64,000 nt of DNA. It comes from Candidatus Marinarcus aquaticus. Lineage in GTDB: Bacteria > Campylobacterota > Campylobacteria > Campylobacterales > Arcobacteraceae. Both the position numbers and the translations under genes were made by a program. The stretch lies in contig NZ_PDKN01000005.1 of NCBI RefSeq assembly GCF_004116335.1, positions 62,001 to 126,000 of the forward strand, given 5' to 3'. The first letter of the stretch is position 1, and each line of letters begins with the position of its first letter. Of the stretch, positions 44,110 to 53,286 are shown piece by piece. Below the pieces are notes generated by a model that had not been told where the DNA came from, did not search any database, and worked only from the letters and a program-made list of their open reading frames with translations.

Positions 44110-45168
44110 ATGAAACTAGAAGCACAATTTTATGAAAATTTTGATTCATTTTTGCAACTTAATGGTTCTTTGCAAAAAGAGTTTTTCTTACTGGTGGCTG
44201 AACAAACGTCTTTTTGTCTTGAAGCACTCCACAATGCAACTGCAAAAATCACAGGTGCTTTTTTCCCTGAAATTATTTTTAACAATCGCTTACACAAAAA
44301 GGGTTTGATTGCTCTAGAAATCACTTCCAATATACAACTTTTTTTAATCAAAGATATGAACAATCTAGATTTTTCGCATATTCCTTTAAAACAGACACCA
44401 ACCGTTTTGACGATTGTGGATGGTATTTGCAATCAAAATGAATACTTCTTAAATCAACTCTTTCAATACTCAGGGCTTCAAACCAATATTTTTGGTGCGG
44501 GGGCAGGGTCTTTAGATGCAAAGAATGAAAAGGTCTTTTTTACCAATGAAGGATTGTTAAAGTGTTGTGCTGTGTTGTTGACCCTAGACAATCGCATGGA
44601 TTTGGGAGTGAAACATGGTTGGCAGTATTTGGAAGGTCCGTTTGTGGTGACTTCTTGTGAAAGCAATACGCTCAAAGAGCTTGATTTTAAAAATGCGTAT
44701 GATGTGTATAAAGAGATTGTCTATAAAGATTCAGGTGTTACTTTGGATGAAACCAATTTTTTAGAAGTCTCCAAAAATTATCCTTTGGGCGTGGTGAAAT
44801 ATCAAGGAGAGCAACTCGTCAGAGATCCCATTGGCGTTGAAAATGGAGTCATGACGCTTGCAGGTCAAATGACTCAAAACACGGTTGTTAATATCCTTAA
44901 AGGGGATAAACAGACCCTTTTAAATGCCACCAAAGAGGCCAGTTTTGATGCCCTTAAAAATGAGTGCGAATTTATTTTAATGTTCGACTGTCTCACACGT
45001 AAAAATTTTCTCGAAGAAAAATTTGAAGAGGAATTGGATATAATTTTCAGCCAAAAAAAATCATTGAATGTCATGGGTGCTATCAGCATTGGAGAAGTGG
45101 CCAATGATGGGAAAGATTATATAAAATTCTTTAATAAAACGTGTGTGATAGGTGGAATATGCTTTTAA
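44110..45168 (+). CDS. FIST-domain sensory protein
   Basis: The 352-residue cytoplasmic protein fits the FIST N and C domain pattern: VLTIVDGICNQNEYFLNQL, FGAGAGSLDA, KHGWQYLEGPFVVTSCE, YPLGVVKYQGEQLVRDP and the C-terminal LNVMGAISIGEVAND. FIST domains are thought to bind small ligands, possibly amino acids. It overlaps the following histidine kinase gene by 10 bases and probably feeds that kinase. Confidence 0.86.
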   Translation: MKLEAQFYENFDSFLQLNGSLQKEFFLLVAEQTSFCLEALHNATAKITGAFFPEIIFNNRLHKKGLIALEITSNIQLFLIKDMNNLDFSHIPLKQTPTVLTIVDGICNQNEYFLNQLFQYSGLQTNIFGAGAGSLDAKNEKVFFTNEGLLKCCAVLLTLDNRMDLGVKHGWQYLEGPFVVTSCESNTLKELDFKNAYDVYKEIVYKDSGVTLDETNFLEVSKNYPLGVVKYQGEQLVRDPIGVENGVMTLAGQMTQNTVVNILKGDKQTLLNATKEASFDALKNECEFILMFDCLTRKNFLEEKFEEELDIIFSQKKSLNVMGAISIGEVANDGKDYIKFFNKTCVIGGICF

Positions 45169-46349
45169 ATCAACTCTCAGTCTCTTATAAATGCCACAGT
45201 TCAATCGGAAACAGTCTCAATCTTCATACCATGATTGATGAGGTCTTACAGACCTTTACACAAGAGACCGATGCTATTTTTGCAACCTTTTATTTAATGA
45301 AAAATTCATTTGAACAAATTGGTTGTTTTGGAAAAGAGATACCGTATGACATCAATCAGTTTTTGTCATTGTGCGATGAGCAGCAAATCACACAATGCTC
45401 TTATGAAGAGAGTTTGACGGTTGTTTTATTTAAACTTGAAAATGGTTTGTTGCTGTTTATGTATGATAAAAGCATCGATTTAAACTTTATTTGCAGTATT
45501 TATGAAAATCTTCGAAACAGACTCAATATCAGCATTAACTCCTGTTTGAACTATCAAACCGTGCAGGAAAAAAACCTCTCACTTGAACAAGAAGTCAAAA
45601 AAGCACTTGATAAAAGTAAAGAGAAAGAGAAACAGTTTTTTGAACAACTTAAAATGGCACAAATGGGAGAACTCATTGGGAATATTGCACACCAATGGCG
45701 ACAACCTTTAAGCGTAATCTCCACGGCTATTAGTGGCTTGCGTTTGAAAAAAGAGATGAGTATCTTAACCGATCAAGACTTTTATGAGTACTGCGATGGG
45801 GTATTAGACACTGTCATGTATTTGTCTAAAACCATTGATGAGTTTCGTGATTATATCAAAGAGAGCAATCGTGAAAAAGAGATCATTGTTCAAGACAGAA
45901 TTAAAATGGCATTAACAATGGTGGAGTCCAGTTATAAGATGGAAGGCATACAAATCATTGAAGAGTTTATGGAGCCAAAACCGCTTACTTTTCGTCTGAT
46001 TTTAGGGGAGCTTTTACAAGCCATGCTGCCTATTTTAAACAATGCCAAAGAGGCGTTGATGGTCAAAGAGCAAAAAGAAAAGTGGCTAAAATATGCCGTG
46101 CGTAAAAGTGAGTATAATATCATCATCACGTTAGAAGACAATGCAGGCGGTATTCCTGAAAGCATTTTAGATAAGATTTTTAACCCTTACTTTACGACCA
46201 AACATCAAACCCAAGGTACGGGGATTGGACTGTATACCTGTTATGATATTGTGGTCAATCATTTAGGTGGAAATTTACGAGTTGAAAATACCTCAAGTGG
46301 TGCTAAATTTTTTATGGAGTTGCCGTTGCAAATCAATTATGTGATTTAG
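45159..46349 (+). CDS. Histidine kinase, FIST-linked, GAF-like sensor
   Basis: The 396-residue protein has a GAF-like N-terminal part (about 10-135), a coiled coil (about 140-170) and the H-box GNIAHQWRQPLSVIS. It has a full ATP-binding domain: N box ILNNAKEAL, G1 EDNAGGIPES and G2 GTGIGLYT. It lacks membrane helices, so it is cytoplasmic. ATG 45159 is preferred over an upstream GTG because GGTGG precedes it. No response regulator follows. Confidence 0.88.
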   Translation: MLLNQLSVSYKCHSSIGNSLNLHTMIDEVLQTFTQETDAIFATFYLMKNSFEQIGCFGKEIPYDINQFLSLCDEQQITQCSYEESLTVVLFKLENGLLLFMYDKSIDLNFICSIYENLRNRLNISINSCLNYQTVQEKNLSLEQEVKKALDKSKEKEKQFFEQLKMAQMGELIGNIAHQWRQPLSVISTAISGLRLKKEMSILTDQDFYEYCDGVLDTVMYLSKTIDEFRDYIKESNREKEIIVQDRIKMALTMVESSYKMEGIQIIEEFMEPKPLTFRLILGELLQAMLPILNNAKEALMVKEQKEKWLKYAVRKSEYNIIITLEDNAGGIPESILDKIFNPYFTTKHQTQGTGIGLYTCYDIVVNHLGGNLRVENTSSGAKFFMELPLQINYVI

Positions 46350-46469
46350 CGGCACTCTTACGATAAACTTCTTCTCACTAATCAATTTATATACAAACTT
46401 ATGATAGAATCTTCGATTATTATATTGTAAACAAGCCCGAAGGTTTGTTCGTAAAAACAAAGGCAAAAA

Positions 46470-47222
46470 TTGAAAGTAGGCGTATTTGATTCAGGGATTG
46501 GTGGTTTAACGGTGGTTAAATCACTCATTGAACACAAGTTGTTTGAAGAGATTATATACTATGGAGACACTGCACGTGTTCCGTATGGAGCCAAAGATAA
46601 AAATACAATTATTCGCTACTCTTTAGAGGCCTTAGAGTTTTTTAAAAACTTCGATATTGACATGCTCATTGTTGCTTGTAATACTGCTTCGGCTTTTGCT
46701 ATCCAAGATTTAAAAGAGGTTGCATCCATTCCTGTGGTGGGAGTGATTCAACCGGGGGTCTTAGCTGTACAAAACCGACTTGAAAATAAAGAGTCCAATA
46801 TTTTGGTTATTGCAACCAAAGGAACCATTCAATCCAATCGTTATCAAAATGAACTGCATGCATTGGGTTATAAAAATATCAATGCGATTCAAACGGGTTT
46901 ATTTGTTCCTATTGTTGAAGAGGGGATTTTTGAAGGTGAAGTATTGGACGCCACTTTAAAACACTACTTTAATGGCATTAAAGGTGTAGATGCCGTCATT
47001 TTAGGTTGTACGCACTTCCCTTTGATTGCAGATAAAATTGCTTCTTATTTAGATGGGTGTCAAACCATCCACTCAGGAGAGGCCATCGTGGATTACTTAA
47101 TCCATGAACATAAACATGATAAAAATTTTGAAAAAACAAAGGTGACTTTTTTTGCTTCAGAAAATCCAGAAGGGTTAAAAAAAGTTGCTAAAAACTGGTT
47201 AGGGAGTCTTTTAAATGATTGA
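46470..47222 (+). CDS. murI: Glutamate racemase
   Basis: MurI supplies D-glutamate for peptidoglycan. The 250-residue protein has VGVFDSGIGGLTVVKSL, YGDTARVPYGAK, the first catalytic Cys in VACNTASAFA and the second in LGCTHFPLI. The start is TTG at 46470 (after AAAGGCAAAAA-like spacing). Its end overlaps dnaX by 8 nt. Confidence 0.95.
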   Translation: MKVGVFDSGIGGLTVVKSLIEHKLFEEIIYYGDTARVPYGAKDKNTIIRYSLEALEFFKNFDIDMLIVACNTASAFAIQDLKEVASIPVVGVIQPGVLAVQNRLENKESNILVIATKGTIQSNRYQNELHALGYKNINAIQTGLFVPIVEEGIFEGEVLDATLKHYFNGIKGVDAVILGCTHFPLIADKIASYLDGCQTIHSGEAIVDYLIHEHKHDKNFEKTKVTFFASENPEGLKKVAKNWLGSLLND

Positions 47223-49278
47223 AGAAAAACGTGTACTGGCGTTAAAGTATCGTCCGAAACGATTTGAGGATCTTATTGGTCAAAGCACCATTTCACAAAC
47301 ATTGAGTTTGGCGCTTGACTCCAATCGTCTTTCACATGCTTATTTGTTCTCTGGGCTTCGAGGAAGCGGTAAAACAAGTACGGCAAGAATCATGGCCAAA
47401 GCACTGTTATGTTCGCAAGGACCCACATCAAAACCGTGTGATGTGTGTGAAAATTGTCAAAGTGCCAATACCAATCGACATTTAGATATTATTGAGATGG
47501 ATGCAGCAAGTAACCGTGGGATTGATGATATTAAAGATTTGATTGAACACACCAAGTATAAACCAAGCAGCGCACGATTTAAAGTCTTCATCATCGATGA
47601 GGTTCATATGCTCACTCCACAAGCGTTTAATGCCTTGCTTAAAACACTTGAAGAACCTCCAGGATTTGTTAAGTTTATTTTAGCAACAACTGATCCACTG
47701 AAACTGCCAGCAACGATTTTGAGTCGAACGCAACACTTCAGGTTTAAAAAGATTTCTCAAAAAGATGTGATTCATCACCTCTCTCATATTTTGCATGAAG
47801 AGAATATTGAGTTTGAAACTGAAGCGTTGGAAGTGTTAAGTCGAAGTGGACAAGGAAGTTTACGAGATACCCTGACACTGATGGATCAAGCCATTATCTT
47901 CTCAAAAGGACGTATTACAACGAGTTCAGTGACGGATATGTTGGGATTGATTGATCCAAAATTCATGGACAATATTTTCCAAACGGTATTAACAAAAGGG
48001 GATATTAACCCTATTATTAGCGCACTTGAAGAGTATGAAGCAGGGCAAATTTGTGATGAGATTACCATCTATTTAAAACAAAAAATGTTGGAACGTGATC
48101 CTAAATTTGATGTCTTGTTGTATGATCGATTTTTTAGAATTGTAGCTGATGCCAAACATCTGTTGAGTCTGAATTCTGACAGTGGCTTTGTGCTTATTTT
48201 AATGCTTTCAAAAATGATTGAAGCGACCAACTTAAAAAGCATTGAAGAGATCATTAACGAAGTTGAAAACGTAGAGGTCAAAGAGACGCCAATCAAAGAG
48301 GTACAAGTAAAAACAGACGTTGCACCAACAACTCAATCTGTACAAAATGAAGTGACTGTTTCTGCACCTGTTCAACCCGTGCAAACAGCCGAATCAGAAG
48401 CTGTTGTTGAACAACCTCAAGAGGCGAAGCCAACACTAACTGAACCTGAACCAATAAAAACAGTTGAACCCGTACAAACTGCGGTTGCACAAGAGCCTGA
48501 ATCCATGCCAACCATGCCAGAACCAAACCCCGTTGTGCAAGAAACAGTGGAGCAAGAGGTTCCAGCTCCTTCTCAACCAGCACCACAAGTGGTAGAACCA
48601 CAAGTGCAACCGGAGCCAAGTGTGCCTTACCCAACGCCATTTGATGAGTATTCTGATGAAACACCATTTGATAGCAATAACAGTTTTGATGATGTCAGTG
48701 CGCAAGAGGAGACCAGTTATGAACCTTCACCTGCAATTGCCGATATTCCATTGGGAGATATCATCAGTGAGCCTGAAAAACCAATGGACCCATATGAACA
48801 AAAGTATGAGGAACTTATTGATAAAATCTTTGATCGAAGTTATGACTTGGGTGTGGTGTTTGAGAAAAACTTTGAGTACACCTCCTTTGAGAATGACATT
48901 TTACATATCACGTCGTATGCAGTGGATGAAGAGAGAAAGATGCTGTATAGTAACTTTGCACTCATACGTACATTTGTGGCCGATGTTTTCGGGGTCAATA
49001 CACAAATGGAGTTTTCAAAAGGGGATGTTGAAAAAAAGGATGAAACCCCCACTGCACAGGAGCAAGATGCCAGCAGTGCGGGGTCAATGTTAGAAGATAT
49101 TGAACTCAATGGTGCCGAATCAACCAGTGCAGGGTGTGTGGCAGATATGACCAAATCAAGCCAACCCAAACCTGCTGAACAAGAGATTCAAATACAAGAT
49201 GTCTTGGATTCACCCATGGTTAACAGAGCCAAAGAGCTCTTTGATATTAAACGTATCACAATACGAACAAAAACATAA
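47215..49278 (+). CDS. dnaX: DNA polymerase III subunits tau and gamma
   Basis: DnaX is the clamp-loader ATPase. The 687-residue tau has Walker A in GLRGSGKTSTARI, the zinc module CDVCENCQ, Walker B in FIIDEVHM, LATTDPLKLPATILSR and SRSGQGSLRDTL. A long Pro/Glu/Val/Gln-rich linker (about 360-490) precedes the C-terminal domain. An A AAA AAG heptamer at codons 606-608 is followed by a -1-frame stop and a hairpin. A 609-residue gamma form is therefore expected by programmed frameshifting. Confidence 0.94.
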   Translation: MIEEKRVLALKYRPKRFEDLIGQSTISQTLSLALDSNRLSHAYLFSGLRGSGKTSTARIMAKALLCSQGPTSKPCDVCENCQSANTNRHLDIIEMDAASNRGIDDIKDLIEHTKYKPSSARFKVFIIDEVHMLTPQAFNALLKTLEEPPGFVKFILATTDPLKLPATILSRTQHFRFKKISQKDVIHHLSHILHEENIEFETEALEVLSRSGQGSLRDTLTLMDQAIIFSKGRITTSSVTDMLGLIDPKFMDNIFQTVLTKGDINPIISALEEYEAGQICDEITIYLKQKMLERDPKFDVLLYDRFFRIVADAKHLLSLNSDSGFVLILMLSKMIEATNLKSIEEIINEVENVEVKETPIKEVQVKTDVAPTTQSVQNEVTVSAPVQPVQTAESEAVVEQPQEAKPTLTEPEPIKTVEPVQTAVAQEPESMPTMPEPNPVVQETVEQEVPAPSQPAPQVVEPQVQPEPSVPYPTPFDEYSDETPFDSNNSFDDVSAQEETSYEPSPAIADIPLGDIISEPEKPMDPYEQKYEELIDKIFDRSYDLGVVFEKNFEYTSFENDILHITSYAVDEERKMLYSNFALIRTFVADVFGVNTQMEFSKGDVEKKDETPTAQEQDASSAGSMLEDIELNGAESTSAGCVADMTKSSQPKPAEQEIQIQDVLDSPMVNRAKELFDIKRITIRTKT
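49020..49084 (+). promoter_or_regulatory. Programmed -1 frameshift site of dnaX
   Basis: The zero frame reads GAA AAA AAG GAT, giving the heptamer A AAA AAG at 49032-49038. After a -1 slip the next codons are GGA and TGA (stop 49041-49043). AGGGG lies at 49020-49024, seven bases upstream. Six bases downstream ACCCCCACTGC (49045-49055) pairs with GCAGTGCGGGGT (49073-49084), an 11-bp stem with one bulged C. All three E. coli dnaX elements are present. Confidence 0.85.
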
Positions 49279-49290
49279 GAAGGAGAAGAG

Positions 49291-50127
49291 ATGCAAAAAG
49301 CAATGACCTATTTTTTATCAACCGTGTTACTCTCTTTGAGTGCATCTGCCATTGCAATCGATGATAAAGTATTGGATTTTGAAAAACAGCGACTCAAAGC
49401 CAATAAACAAATTGAGGTGCAAGATATTCAGTTGAGTTTTAAAAAAGAGTTGCCTCAAAAAGAGTGGTATGGATTTTTGTTTGATATTGATGCCAACTTC
49501 AAAGGAAAACAAGTCAAGTTCAAAGACATTGTGTTTTCAAATGGAGAGTACATTGCTCTTGATTTGATTCACATTGATACCCATGAGAGCATCAAAAAAG
49601 ATGTCATGCCCAAATTAACCAATGCTTATTATAAAAAAGAGAATTTGTTGCTTGGGAACCCTGAAGCAAAAGATACAATTGTCGTCTTCTCTGATCCTTT
49701 ATGCCCTTTTTGTATGGATTTTATTCCCGATGTGATTCGACACGTACAAAAACATAAAAACAGCATTGCTTTATACTATTATCATTTTCCATTATTGCAA
49801 CTGCACCCCGCATCAGGAGTCTTAACACGATTGATGGATGTGGCGATTGAGCAAGGAAATAAAGATATTGTATTGAAAGTTTATGAAGCCGATTGGGACA
49901 AATACTTTACAGAACAAGAGACCAATGAAATCAAAATATTAGAGGCATTTAATAAAGAGTTAAACACCCACATTACTTTGGAGCAAATTCAAACAAAAAA
50001 AATCAATGAGAAGATTTTAGATGACATCCAAATGGGTGAAAATGCCTTGGTACAAGGAACCCCAACCATTTTTGTCAATGGAGAAAAAGACAGTAATAAA
50101 ACAAAATTTTTAGAGTTAGGAAAGTAA
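49291..50127 (+). CDS. Periplasmic DsbA/DsbG-like thiol-disulfide oxidoreductase
   Basis: The 278-residue protein has a signal peptide (about 1-22), a ~90-residue N-terminal region and a thioredoxin-fold domain with the active site PLCPFCMDF (CPFC). The cis-Pro loop is GTPTIFVNG. It probably oxidises or isomerises periplasmic cysteines. The physiological partner is not visible. It is followed by hemC at a very short distance. Confidence 0.86.
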   Translation: MQKAMTYFLSTVLLSLSASAIAIDDKVLDFEKQRLKANKQIEVQDIQLSFKKELPQKEWYGFLFDIDANFKGKQVKFKDIVFSNGEYIALDLIHIDTHESIKKDVMPKLTNAYYKKENLLLGNPEAKDTIVVFSDPLCPFCMDFIPDVIRHVQKHKNSIALYYYHFPLLQLHPASGVLTRLMDVAIEQGNKDIVLKVYEADWDKYFTEQETNEIKILEAFNKELNTHITLEQIQTKKINEKILDDIQMGENALVQGTPTIFVNGEKDSNKTKFLELGK

Positions 50128-50130
50128 TTG

Positions 50131-51069
50131 ATGAAGAAATTAGTAATTGCAACGAGAAAGAGTCAGTTGGCTTTATGGCAAAGTGAATATATCAAAGCAG
50201 AGTTATTAAAACATTATCCGGATATGACCATTGAGCTTAAAACGTTTTCAACCAAAGCAGATAAGATTTTAGATGTGCCTTTAGCAAAAATTGGGGGGAA
50301 AGGACTGTTTACTAAAGAGTTGGAAATTGCACTTGCCAATAAAGAAGCCGATATCGCCGTACACTCTCTTAAAGATGTTCCTGTAGAGTTTGAAGAGGGG
50401 TTTGTCCTTGCAGCACTTACAAAACGATTTGACCCAAGAGATGCTTTTTTAAGTGAAAAGTATGCCAGTATTGATGAACTGCCACAAGGTGCAGTTATAG
50501 GAACGACAAGTTTAAGAAGAAGAATGGAAATTAAACTTCTTCGACCCGATATTGAACTTAAAGATTTACGAGGAAACATCAATACACGAATTGCCAAACT
50601 CAAAGCAGGGGAGTATGATGCGATTATCTTAGCTGCAACAGGTGTTCAAAAACTTCAAATAGAAGGAGAAGTCAACTACTTCACTCCCATTGATACAGAG
50701 CTTATGATTCCATCGATGGGACAAGCCACTTTAGGCATTGAAACGCTTGATAATCCTGAACTTGTAGAACTGCTTTCAGTACTGCACGATAAAGATGCTG
50801 AGATTGAATCGACCATTGAACGAGACTTTGTACGAACACTCGAGGGTGGTTGTCAAGTGCCAATTGGTATTAAAGCAACGATTTTAGATGAAAAATCTGT
50901 GGATGTACGAGCCATCGTTGGTATGCCTGATGGCAGTGAGCTTATTCAAGAAAACTTTGTTGTGAATATGGATGAGTATAAAACGGCAGGGTCAAAAATG
51001 GCACAAGAGTTTATTGCCCGAGGTGCCAAAGAACTTCTTGCACGTGCAGAAAAAGTCGCTTTTCAATAG
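50131..51069 (+). CDS. hemC: Porphobilinogen deaminase (hydroxymethylbilane synthase)
   Basis: HemC polymerises four porphobilinogens for haem synthesis. The 312-residue protein has LVIATRKSQLALWQSEYIK, KTFSTKADKILD, DIAVHSLKDVP, GTTSLRRRMEIKLLRP and the Cys that holds the dipyrromethane cofactor in LEGGCQVPIGI. A TTG one codon earlier is possible; the ATG at 50131 is preferred. Confidence 0.96.
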   Translation: MKKLVIATRKSQLALWQSEYIKAELLKHYPDMTIELKTFSTKADKILDVPLAKIGGKGLFTKELEIALANKEADIAVHSLKDVPVEFEEGFVLAALTKRFDPRDAFLSEKYASIDELPQGAVIGTTSLRRRMEIKLLRPDIELKDLRGNINTRIAKLKAGEYDAIILAATGVQKLQIEGEVNYFTPIDTELMIPSMGQATLGIETLDNPELVELLSVLHDKDAEIESTIERDFVRTLEGGCQVPIGIKATILDEKSVDVRAIVGMPDGSELIQENFVVNMDEYKTAGSKMAQEFIARGAKELLARAEKVAFQ

Positions 51070-51236
51070 GTTTAACATAGCATTAAAATAGCATTTTAAA
51101 GAGCTTTGTGCTCTTTGGATGCAAAACTCTTCTTTTTGGCTTCAATTGCCCTTAAAATCAACTCTTTTACTGGACTTTTTTGTGCACTTTTTGTATCATT
51201 ATAGACATTTATGAACCAGATTATTAAGGAGTACCG

Positions 51237-51779
51237 ATGAAAATTGATGTCAACAATGTTGCATTTTGTTTGGTGGATGTGCAAGAGAGACTCTTCCCTC
51301 ACATTACCAATAAAGAGCAATTGGAAAAAAATTTAGTGATTTTAGCAAAAGGTCTGCAGGTGCATGAGGTTCCTTTTGTGGTCAATGAACAGTATAAAAA
51401 AGGGATTGGTGAAACGATTCCATCGCTGGAAGAGTTGGTTTCAGCCTATGCACACTATGAAAAAACCACGTTTTCTTGTTGTGGAAATGATGATGCACTT
51501 AATGCCATCAAAGCGACAGGGAAAAAACAGATTATTGTAGCAGGTATTGAGACGCATGTGTGTGTACTTCAAACGTGCTTGGATCTTTTAGAAGAGGGAT
51601 TTCAAGTGGTTTTAGTAACCGATTGTTGTTCTTCAAGAAAACAAAACGATACTGATGTTGCAATCATGCGGTTGGTACAAGCAGGTGTGATTCCTACAAC
51701 GTATGAGTCATTGTTGTTTGAATTAACAGTGAATGCAAAACATCCTAACTTTAAAGCAATCGCTTCATTAGTAAAATAA
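51237..51779 (+). CDS. Isochorismatase-family cysteine hydrolase
   Basis: The 180-residue protein has the catalytic Asp in FCLVDVQERLF, the Lys region YEKTTFSCC and the nucleophilic Cys in GIETHVCVLQTCLDL. This is the isochorismatase-like fold. The substrate may be an amide (nicotinamidase-like) but is not predictable. The start follows AAGGAGTACCG. Confidence 0.9.
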   Translation: MKIDVNNVAFCLVDVQERLFPHITNKEQLEKNLVILAKGLQVHEVPFVVNEQYKKGIGETIPSLEELVSAYAHYEKTTFSCCGNDDALNAIKATGKKQIIVAGIETHVCVLQTCLDLLEEGFQVVLVTDCCSSRKQNDTDVAIMRLVQAGVIPTTYESLLFELTVNAKHPNFKAIASLVK

Positions 51780-51785
51780 CGCTTA

Positions 51786-51812
51786 GACAGAAGCACTTAA
51801 GGTGCTTCTGTC
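51786..51812 (+). terminator. Strong hairpin after the isochorismatase-like gene
   Basis: GACAGAAGCAC and GTGCTTCTGTC form a perfect 11-bp stem with a 5-base loop. The T tract is weak, so termination may be partial. Confidence 0.65.
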
Positions 51813-51857
51813 TCTGCACAATTTTTTCAAACAGTGTCACATTTTATAATTCTGTGC

Positions 51858-51863
51858 TATAAT
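51858..51863 (+). promoter_or_regulatory. -10 box directly before the diguanylate cyclase ATG
   Basis: TGTGCTATAATAGTCATATG is an extended -10 (TGCTATAAT) ending six bases before the ATG at 51870, suggesting a leaderless transcript. Confidence 0.55.
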
Positions 51864-51869
51864 AGTCAT

Positions 51870-53285
51870 ATGAAAAAGTTATTTTTTATTGTCTTACTTT
51901 TACCTATGTTACTTTTAAGCCATTCAGACAAAGTTTATAAAGTGGTCATACGAAGTGACTGGCAACCTTACTATTTTATCAATACACAAGGCAAACCTGA
52001 CGGTTACGCCGTGGAATTGTTTGATTTGATTGCTAAAGAGGCACATCTTGATTATAAATTTGTGCTTGCCAATAATTTTCAAGAAATCGTTCAATTATTG
52101 CAAGAGGGGAGCGTGGATATTATTCCCAATATCAGTATTTCAAGTGATCGACAATCTCTTTTACTTTTTACTCAACCCACAGATGATTTTTTAGTTAATA
52201 TCTATAAACGCAACACTTCAACAGAAATAAAAAACTTAGATGATATCAATGATAAAAGAGTGGGTTTGGTACGCAATAACATTTGCACAAAAATATTGAA
52301 TCAAAAGTATACTCAAACCAAACAGAGGTTTTATATGGACTATAAAGCACTCATTAATGGTTTATTAAATAAAGATGTGGATGTTTTTTGTTATCCTAAG
52401 CCTCTTATTGATTTTGAAAATGGGGAACACTCCTCTATTGTCTCGTTGGGAAAAGCACTCGTAGAGATCAAACGAGGTGTTGGGGTGACCAAAGAAAATT
52501 TTGACTTATTGCCTCTTTTGGATGATGCCATTACCAATCTTAAGCTTACAGGGGAGTTGAGTAAACTGCATAAAAAGTGGTTTAATAAAAAGAGTTATAT
52601 TGAATTAACTCGAAGTGAAACCATCTTTGTAGTGTTAAGCTTTTTAGGAATTTCCTTTACAACATTGGTTATTATTGCCTATTTTATCAATAAGAAAAAA
52701 TGGTTAATGACCAATGACATGCTTCAAAAGGAAGTGAAAAAACAGACTCAACTTTTAGAAGATCAAAACCAAGAGTTGACACGTCTTCAAGAAGAGCTTA
52801 AAGAGCAACTCAACAAAGATACATTGACCAACATTTATAATCGTAAGTTTTATAATCAAAAACTGTTGGAGTTTCTTTCACTGTTTGAGCGGTATGATAT
52901 GGTTTTCTCTTTTGTTATTTTTGATATTGATGATTTTAAAAAAATCAATGACACCTTTGGTCATGCTTTAGGGGACAGGGTTTTAATAGAGTTGACACAA
53001 ATGGTGAATCAACACATACGAATCACCGATTACTTGTTCAGAATTGGAGGAGAAGAGTTTGTTATACTTTTTGCGAATACTGAACTCGAAGATGCACGTA
53101 AGGTTGCTGAAAAATTACGAGAAAACATAGAAAAAGAGTTAACCACATTAGATAACCACACCGTTACAGTAAGTATGGGGTTAACGCAAGTGCAAAAAGA
53201 GGACAACGCCCAAAGCATATTTAAACGAGCCGATGAACTTCTCTACAAAGCAAAAAAAAGCGGTAAAAATCAAGTGCTTCTTTAA
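51870..53285 (+). CDS. Diguanylate cyclase with periplasmic solute-binding sensor domain
   Basis: The 471-residue protein has a signal peptide, an SBP_bac_3 domain (about 20-250, RSDWQPYYFINTQGKPDGYA), one membrane helix (about 265-287), a coiled coil and a GGDEF domain. The active site is RIGGEEFVILF and an inhibitory RxxD site (RITD) lies five residues before it. It should make c-di-GMP in response to a periplasmic small molecule, perhaps an amino acid. An upstream GTG/TTG-type extension is rejected because the signal peptide begins at 51870. Confidence 0.9.
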   Translation: MKKLFFIVLLLPMLLLSHSDKVYKVVIRSDWQPYYFINTQGKPDGYAVELFDLIAKEAHLDYKFVLANNFQEIVQLLQEGSVDIIPNISISSDRQSLLLFTQPTDDFLVNIYKRNTSTEIKNLDDINDKRVGLVRNNICTKILNQKYTQTKQRFYMDYKALINGLLNKDVDVFCYPKPLIDFENGEHSSIVSLGKALVEIKRGVGVTKENFDLLPLLDDAITNLKLTGELSKLHKKWFNKKSYIELTRSETIFVVLSFLGISFTTLVIIAYFINKKKWLMTNDMLQKEVKKQTQLLEDQNQELTRLQEELKEQLNKDTLTNIYNRKFYNQKLLEFLSLFERYDMVFSFVIFDIDDFKKINDTFGHALGDRVLIELTQMVNQHIRITDYLFRIGGEEFVILFANTELEDARKVAEKLRENIEKELTTLDNHTVTVSMGLTQVQKEDNAQSIFKRADELLYKAKKSGKNQVLL

Positions 53286-53286
53286 G

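Noticed and set aside
48293-48705. Minus-strand ORFs in the dnaX linker
   Set aside because: They mirror the repetitive Pro/Glu/Gln linker of DnaX and have low complexity.
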